From: Hydractinia symbiolongicarpus
Lineage: Eukaryota > Cnidaria > Hydrozoa > Anthoathecata > Hydractiniidae
Length of the DNA: 60,000 nt
Direction of reading: 5' to 3'
NCBI RefSeq assembly: GCF_029227915.1
Contig: NC_079876.1
Span: 35,633,828-35,693,827, forward strand
How positions within the stretch are numbered: the stretch's first letter is position 1; every line of letters begins with the position of its first letter. The translations under genes were made by a program, and so were the position numbers. Below the pieces are notes generated by a model. It had not been told where the DNA came from. It saw only the letters and a list, made by a program, of their open reading frames with translations, and did not search any database. Of the stretch, positions 55,629-60,000 are shown one piece after another.

Positions 55629-55989
55629 AAACAAAGAATAGCACAGTTGAACAGAAAGTGGTCAAAGTTTACTTTAGGAATGTCTAGTAGGGATGTCTAC
55701 TTTCTGCGGATGACCGTCCGCGGACCTGTTCGAGGTGACCCAGCTAGACATCCAGGGTACTTAGGTTCAAAAATATGGGTCGAAACCTACCTGCCCTTGG
55801 TTAAAGTTCTGTTCATCTTTTCATATGTGTTGTGTCCTTTTTATTTTTTATATTTTTGTAAAAAGGGAGAATTGTGCTTTTAGAGGCATTTTCTCTAGAG
55901 GAGTACAACCTCTAGCTTATTTCCAAAGACCTAACAGGTTGAGTTCATCATTGTGGTAGCTTGCCACCTCTTTGTAAATTATTTTCTTT

Positions 55990-56595
55990 TTCACGTACCG
56001 CCACGACACTGTTCTACGTGTGTTAGTCACAGCCATTCAGAAGTTCTTATCTGATTATGATCCAGCAAAACCATCTAGATGTCATAAAATATCCTTTGTT
56101 CCAGCTGGTAAACGTCTTCCCACCAAAAGGCGTTCAAAAATTCAAGGTATCCTTCACCTGGCCCCTGATTGGAAATTATTGTTATTAGACTTAGGTTCAA
56201 CCTTAATAGTACCACCTTATCTTACTGTAACGCAACTTCTTCCGGACATACTTTTAACTTTTGCCATGACCAAAACTGTAATTATCCTTGAATTAACTTG
56301 CCCATGCAAAGAGAACATGGAGACTTGGCATGGAGTTAAGGTTGATAAATACTCGTCACTTTGTTCCGTCATGAGATTAAACAATTGGTCTGTGCATTTC
56401 TTTGCTGTTAAAGTAGAGGATTTTGTTCCGAAACAGTTAGAATCTGCCTCCGTCGCCTCGGCTTTTCTAACATGTCTGTGCGTTCCACTCTGAAATCTCT
56501 TACTGAGTCATCTATGCGATCGTCGTTTTACATCTGGCTATCTCGAGATTCTTTGTCTTGGATTCATCCTGGTAGGGATCCACAGCATACCGCTT
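55990..56595 (+). pseudogene. Restriction-like endonuclease of copy C
   Basis: TYRHDTVLRVLVTAIQKFLS, ILHLAPDWKLLLLDLGS, TQLLPDILLTFAMTKTVIIL with ELTCPCKENMETWH, KYSSLCSVMRLNNW and VHFFAVKVE, followed in another frame by SSFYIWLSRDSLSWIHPG. The PD...E pair is present (LPD, ELT). No ATG starts it. Confidence 0.75.
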
Positions 56596-56639
56596 AATTG
56601 ATACCTACTGTTTCAAAGAAATAATCCAAGTCACAAGCA

Positions 56640-57112
56640 ACTTCGACCACTAGCTTTAAGTACACGAAGTACAATCTTCAATAGATAACATTTTGGAGAG
56701 CGAAGAATTGTCAGGTGTCAACTCGCACTTCTGTCACTACTGCACTAGTTACCAAACTGCAACAGTTGAAAAAGAGGTCGCAAAGTGCAGTTCAATTTTG
56801 GTTCTGCAATTAAAGCGCTTTGCCTATAACAAAGGTCTTGTGTCTAAGGTTTGTTCTCCTGTCACATCTTACCCGGGCACCGTTTCTAGACCTTTCACTG
56901 TAGACAGTGACGTCTCTTGTCGCAAGCACTACAACTTAAGGGCTGTAATTAACCACTCCGGAAATTTGAACAATGGCCATTACACTACTGTTGCTTATAA
57001 CCAAGTGCATGGTAAGTGGTTTCATTGCAACGACAGAGCAGTGGTCCCTTGCAAACAAAGCTTGCTTAATGGTGTACAACCTTACATCCTTTTCCTTGAA
57101 GAGGTTAGGTAA
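56640..57112 (+). pseudogene. C-terminal half of USP domain of copy C
   Basis: ESEELSGVNSHFCHYCTSYQ (Cys pair), LVLQLKRFAYNKGLVSKV, LRAVINHSGNLNNGHYTTVA (His) and WFHCNDRAVVPC (Asp), ending YILFLEEVR. The Cys-box half is deleted, so it has no catalytic Cys. Confidence 0.85.
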
Positions 57113-57144
57113 ATTGCAGTCAGCACCACAACTTCCGGCTTATG

Positions 57145-57497
57145 TCAGCAAGGGGGTTTGACTATTCTTATACTTTTTTATTTTTTTTCTATTATTATTA
57201 TTTTTTTTTTTATTTTTTTATTTTTTTTTTGTAGTCTTGTCTTTGGAGAGTGACAACTCCACTTAATACCCCAGTCAAAATAAAAGCGAAAAACAAAAAA
57301 AAAATTACGCCAGCAAGGGGGTTTGACTGTACCAGGTCCTATCTTTTGAGAGTGACGACTCCACTTATTACCCCAGTCAAAAAGGAAAAAACAAAAAACA
57401 AAAAAAACAAATATATAAAACAACTATGTCAGCAAGGGGGTTTGACTGCACTGGTCTTATCTTTGGAGAGTGACGACTCCACTTCTTACCCCAGTCA
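57145..57497 (+). repeat. Tandem hairpin units after copy C
   Basis: Units at 57145-57278 (interrupted by about 60 bases of T-rich sequence), 57311-57378 and 57429-57497, with A-rich spacers of the AAAACAAAAAAC type. The last unit runs straight into the 5' region of copy E (CCAGTCACACAAGATTGTAC), the same junction as at 24745 in copy A. Confidence 0.88.
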
Positions 57498-58655
57498 CAC
57501 AAGATTGTACAGAGTAGGACAGATGAAAAGTTATGGATGAAAGAAATGTCTAGTTCCTGCTGAAGTCTGTTCGCAGACCTCTTATGAGGTGACTCAGCTA
57601 AGCATTTTGGGTACCTTGGTTCAGGAAACCCTTGCACCCTTTACAGAAGTCCTGTCCTACTCTCTCTGTCTGTTTCTTTGTTTAATTTTTGTGCCAATTA
57701 CCTCCTTGGAAAAAGGAAGAATTGTGTTCCTTTATATGAGTATATTTTTAGAGGAGCAAAACCTCTAGAATTTAAATTTTAAGACTTAACAGGTCGAGTT
57801 TATCATTGTGCGTGCACTTTGTAATTTTCATTCTAGATTCCGCCACGATACTATTCTATGTGTGTTAGTGACAGCCATTCAGAAGTTCTTATCCGAGTAT
57901 GAACCAGCAGAACCATCCTGATGTCACAAAATATCCTTTTTTCCAGCTGGTACACGTCTTCCCACCAAAAAGCGTTAAAAATTAAAGGAATCCTTCACCT
58001 GGCATCTCATTAGAGCTTATCGTCAGACTTAGATTCAACCATAACATCACCTCTAACAGAGTATCCTTACCTTTAATAAGGGCTTTTAAGGACGACATAA
58101 ATATCATGTCTTCGTCTGTTGCTGGAACACAAGTACTCCTTAACAGGTGCACCACAGCTCTAAGTTGGGCCAATATGACATTTCGCGCCGAAAAATCCCG
58201 TAGTTTTTTGATCATCAAGGGAAGATCTATCAATAGCACCTCTTTTAGTGTAAGTAGCCCTGAAAACCACATTGATTTCTAACAGTATATCCCACCTATT
58301 CATGCCAGTGCGATTTTTAGGCCGGATTATTGATTGTTCTGTCTCAGACAGGAAGTCCATCAACGAATTAGAGGAAAAGCTGATAGAAGGGCTTGGTGTC
58401 ATTAATAAGTCCTTATACACTGGAGCTCAAAAACTTTGGATCTTGCAACATCTTTTGATCCCGCGAATTTAGTGGCCACTGTTAATATACGAGGTTTCGA
58501 TGTCTGTTGCTGGGCGCCTAGAGCAAAAGGTTTCAGTGTTCATACGAAAATGGCTAAACTTGCACCGTTCCATCACAAACATCTCCCTATATGCTGACTC
58601 CTCTCCTTGTCCTCTGCCCATTAAGAGCCTCACTTCTCAGCATGAAATAACTTAA
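57498..58655 (+). mobile_element. Retrotransposon fragment copy E, rearranged
   Basis: A 5' region of copy-A type (57498-57835; stem-loop TTTAGAGGAGCAAAACCTCT at about 57748) is joined to RLE text (RHDTILCVLVTAIQKFLSEY, 57842-58030), which is followed, in the wrong order, by RT motif C text (RAFKDDINIMSSSVAGTQVL, LNRCTTALSW, 58065-58280) and thumb (KLWILQHLLIPRI, to 58640). Many stops. It ends near 58650 at LTSQ-like text. Confidence 0.7.
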
Positions 58656-58860
58656 ACTACCATTTAGTCCTTGAGTAAAAGGTCTGTAAATTACAAAAAA
58701 TGTGGTCTGTAAAATGTATTTATTAAAGGATCACGTGATACCTCATAATTGTATTTTCCTTAACTGAGAGACCTAAAAACCATCCTAATTATTCATATTT
58801 ACACACGTAGTCAATGATTTTTCACGATTTTGGCCTTTTTTGTCAAGTCTGTCTATCATA
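58656..58860 (+). promoter_or_regulatory. Probable 5' UTR/promoter of the LINE
   Basis: The stretch between retrotransposon fragment E and the LINE start codon; the ATG lies in CATAATGGCGGCTGTC, an ATGGCGGC context that also holds a YY1-like motif. Inferred from position. Confidence 0.3.
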
Positions 58861-59712
58861 ATGGCGGCTGTCCGTACGGACGTGTTTTCTGTGTTAAATT
58901 TTTTGTTGCTGTTGTTTTTGGCATTAGTCAACAATGTTTCTTGTAATAGTTGTGGGAAAACTATCAGAAGAAATCAAACATCAGAGAAATGTTATACGTG
59001 TAAAAATTTATCTCACTTGAAATGTTTAAATGATAAATTTGTTTGTGATGAAGAGAGATTTTTCTGTGTTGACTGTACTCCTGCTGATCCTGAATATATC
59101 ATAAATTCACTTGATCCTGAAATTTCTGGATTTATTGGTAAGAAAGGATTTAAAATCATGCACCAAAATATTAATGGGATCGAAGAAAAGTTACATCACA
59201 TAAAATCATTCTTGTTAGATACCAAAAACTCTGTTCATATTATCAGTTTCTCCGAAACTCACACAAACAACACTGTTACAGATGCACAATTAAAGATTCC
59301 GGGGTACACACTCGAACGAAAAGACCGTGTAATTGAAGGCCATGGAGGAGTTTCACTCTATATTCGGGACGATCTGAACAACAACAGGAGAGATGATTTA
59401 GAAATTGAAGGAATTGAATTTCTATGGATTGAATTTTTCCCAAAAAAATCGAAACCGTTGCTCATTTCTTCATGCTACCGACCCCCTGATAACTCAAAAT
59501 ACCTCGACAGAAACTTTGTTGAAAAATTTAACAATATTTTGGATGCGATTACAGCAGAGAACAAAGAAATGATTATGTGCGAGGACTTTAACTGCAATTA
59601 TAAGGTCCCCGGAGACCATTCCGACTTGAAAGATCTTGTAAAACTGCACGGTTTCAGTCAGTTAACCCTATTCGGTCCGGGGTTTTTCGAACATACTATG
59701 ACCGGGACATAG
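58861..59712 (+). pseudogene. APE-type LINE (CR1/L2-like) ORF start: PHD-like finger and endonuclease, truncated
   Basis: Starts MAAVRTDVFSVLNF with a hydrophobic stretch, then a PHD-type Cys/His cluster (CNSCGKTIRRNQ, CYTCKNLSHLKC, FCVDC), then the apurinic endonuclease-like domain: FKIMHQNINGIEEKL, IISFSETHTNN, GHGGVSLYIRDDL, ISSCYRPPDN and MIMCEDFNCNY (the usual GDFN is CEDFN here). Such PHD-endonuclease N-termini are known in CR1/L2-like LINEs. At about 59660 the text leaves the family (FSQLTLFGPGFFEHTMTGT then stop), so the copy is cut and joined to another sequence; the RT is absent. Confidence 0.8.
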
Positions 59713-60000
59713 GGTTGTTCAAATTGAATCAAACTTGGCACACTTATAGTACGTCATAAAAGGAACAAAATGGCGCCAAAAAAAATTTGCTTGCGTCAGC
59801 ACATTTTCTGTAACGTCATCAAAAGCTTAAAAATTGTTAAAAATGCCACTATCTGCTTAAAATATAATTACTTTTGTTCTAGAGCGAATTTTTACATTTT
59901 GTTTGAAGTTTCTGAAAGCTAAATAAAAGTTATTTAACATATCTTCCGGTTTTTACATGGATCGGATGAAAAATTGCCCGAAAATCCGTTTTTTTCGATT
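59663..60000. other. Different repeat or spacer joined to the LINE
   Basis: From about GGTCCGGGGTTTTTCGAAC the sequence has no endonuclease similarity and no coding frame. GACCGGGACATAGGGTTGTT suggests another repeat family but no second copy lies in the window. Confidence 0.4.

Larger units (their letters stand above)
55629..57112 (+). mobile_element. Retrotransposon copy C, RT deleted (5' region-RLE-USP)
   Basis: A 5' region of the copy-B type (stem-loop at 55901-55920) runs to about 55990 and is joined directly to RLE text (YRHDTVLRVLVTAIQKFL), so N-terminal region, RT and knuckle are missing. After the RLE the USP begins mid-domain. The unit ends in hairpin units. Copy E shows the same 5' region-RLE junction. 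Confidence 0.75.

Noticed and set aside
55381-57497. snRNA or spliced-leader gene array as the source of the hairpin units
   Set aside because: No Sm site, donor GT in a leader context or Pol III signals were recognised, and units vary and follow retrotransposon 3' ends.

Overview
The window is AT-rich animal DNA with short introns, long non-coding spacers and a very heavy load of mobile elements. The gene families seen (RAG1-like with an N-terminal RAG1-type zinc region, Penelope with GIY-YIG, P-type transposase, HUH-SF3 Rep-like protein, multi-copy THAP proteins) fit a cnidarian, possibly a hydrozoan; that placement is an inference from family content, not a measured match. No bacterial, operon, CRISPR or rRNA/tRNA features were seen.

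Layout. 0-5 kb: AT-rich spacer with one decayed retroelement tail (1.56-2.17 kb). 5.6-11 kb: an apparently intact ten-coding-exon RAG1-like gene on the minus strand (6305-10530, 965 codons) bracketed by a short inverted sequence, with a perfect 30-bp hairpin beside its 3' end. 11-15 kb: decayed repeat debris. 15-25 kb: two minus-strand copies of an unusual non-LTR retrotransposon (RT, CCHC knuckle, restriction-like endonuclease, then a ubiquitin-specific-protease domain), one cut by a Penelope-like element carrying 466-bp inverted repeats. 25-27 kb: a possible foldback DNA element. 27-32 kb: two THAP-domain genes around a PIF/Harbinger element with exact TTA target duplication and 40-bp TIRs. 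34-45 kb: three decayed multi-exon genes of transposon-associated families (an unnamed family, a P-type transposase, a C2H2 protein). 45-49.2 kb: an intronless HUH endonuclease-SF3 helicase gene, an array of nine TGCGTCAC iteron-like boxes and a Tc1-like transposase, bracketed by two 204-bp MITE copies. 49.5-58.7 kb: a head-to-tail cluster of four more copies or fragments of the USP retrotransposon, separated by tandem hairpin-bearing units. 58.9-59.7 kb: the 5' part of an APE-type LINE with a PHD-like finger.

The standout is the USP-bearing retrotransposon family. At least six copies or fragments share a 5' region with a TAGAGG/CCTCTA stem-loop, an RT-CCHC-RLE reading frame, a C-terminal C19-type deubiquitinase with its Cys, His and Asp boxes visible, and a 3' hairpin unit whose stem changes in a compensatory way between subfamilies. 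In one copy the RLE tail and the USP catalytic Cys box lie in a single unbroken frame, so this is a real fusion rather than chance adjacency. The second standout is the RAG1-like gene, whose catalytic layout can be followed by eye but which seems to have Ser where RAG1 has its middle catalytic Asp.

Limits: homologies were recognised by eye without database search; splice sites, frameshifts and element ends are read from the sequence, and most element borders are approximate.
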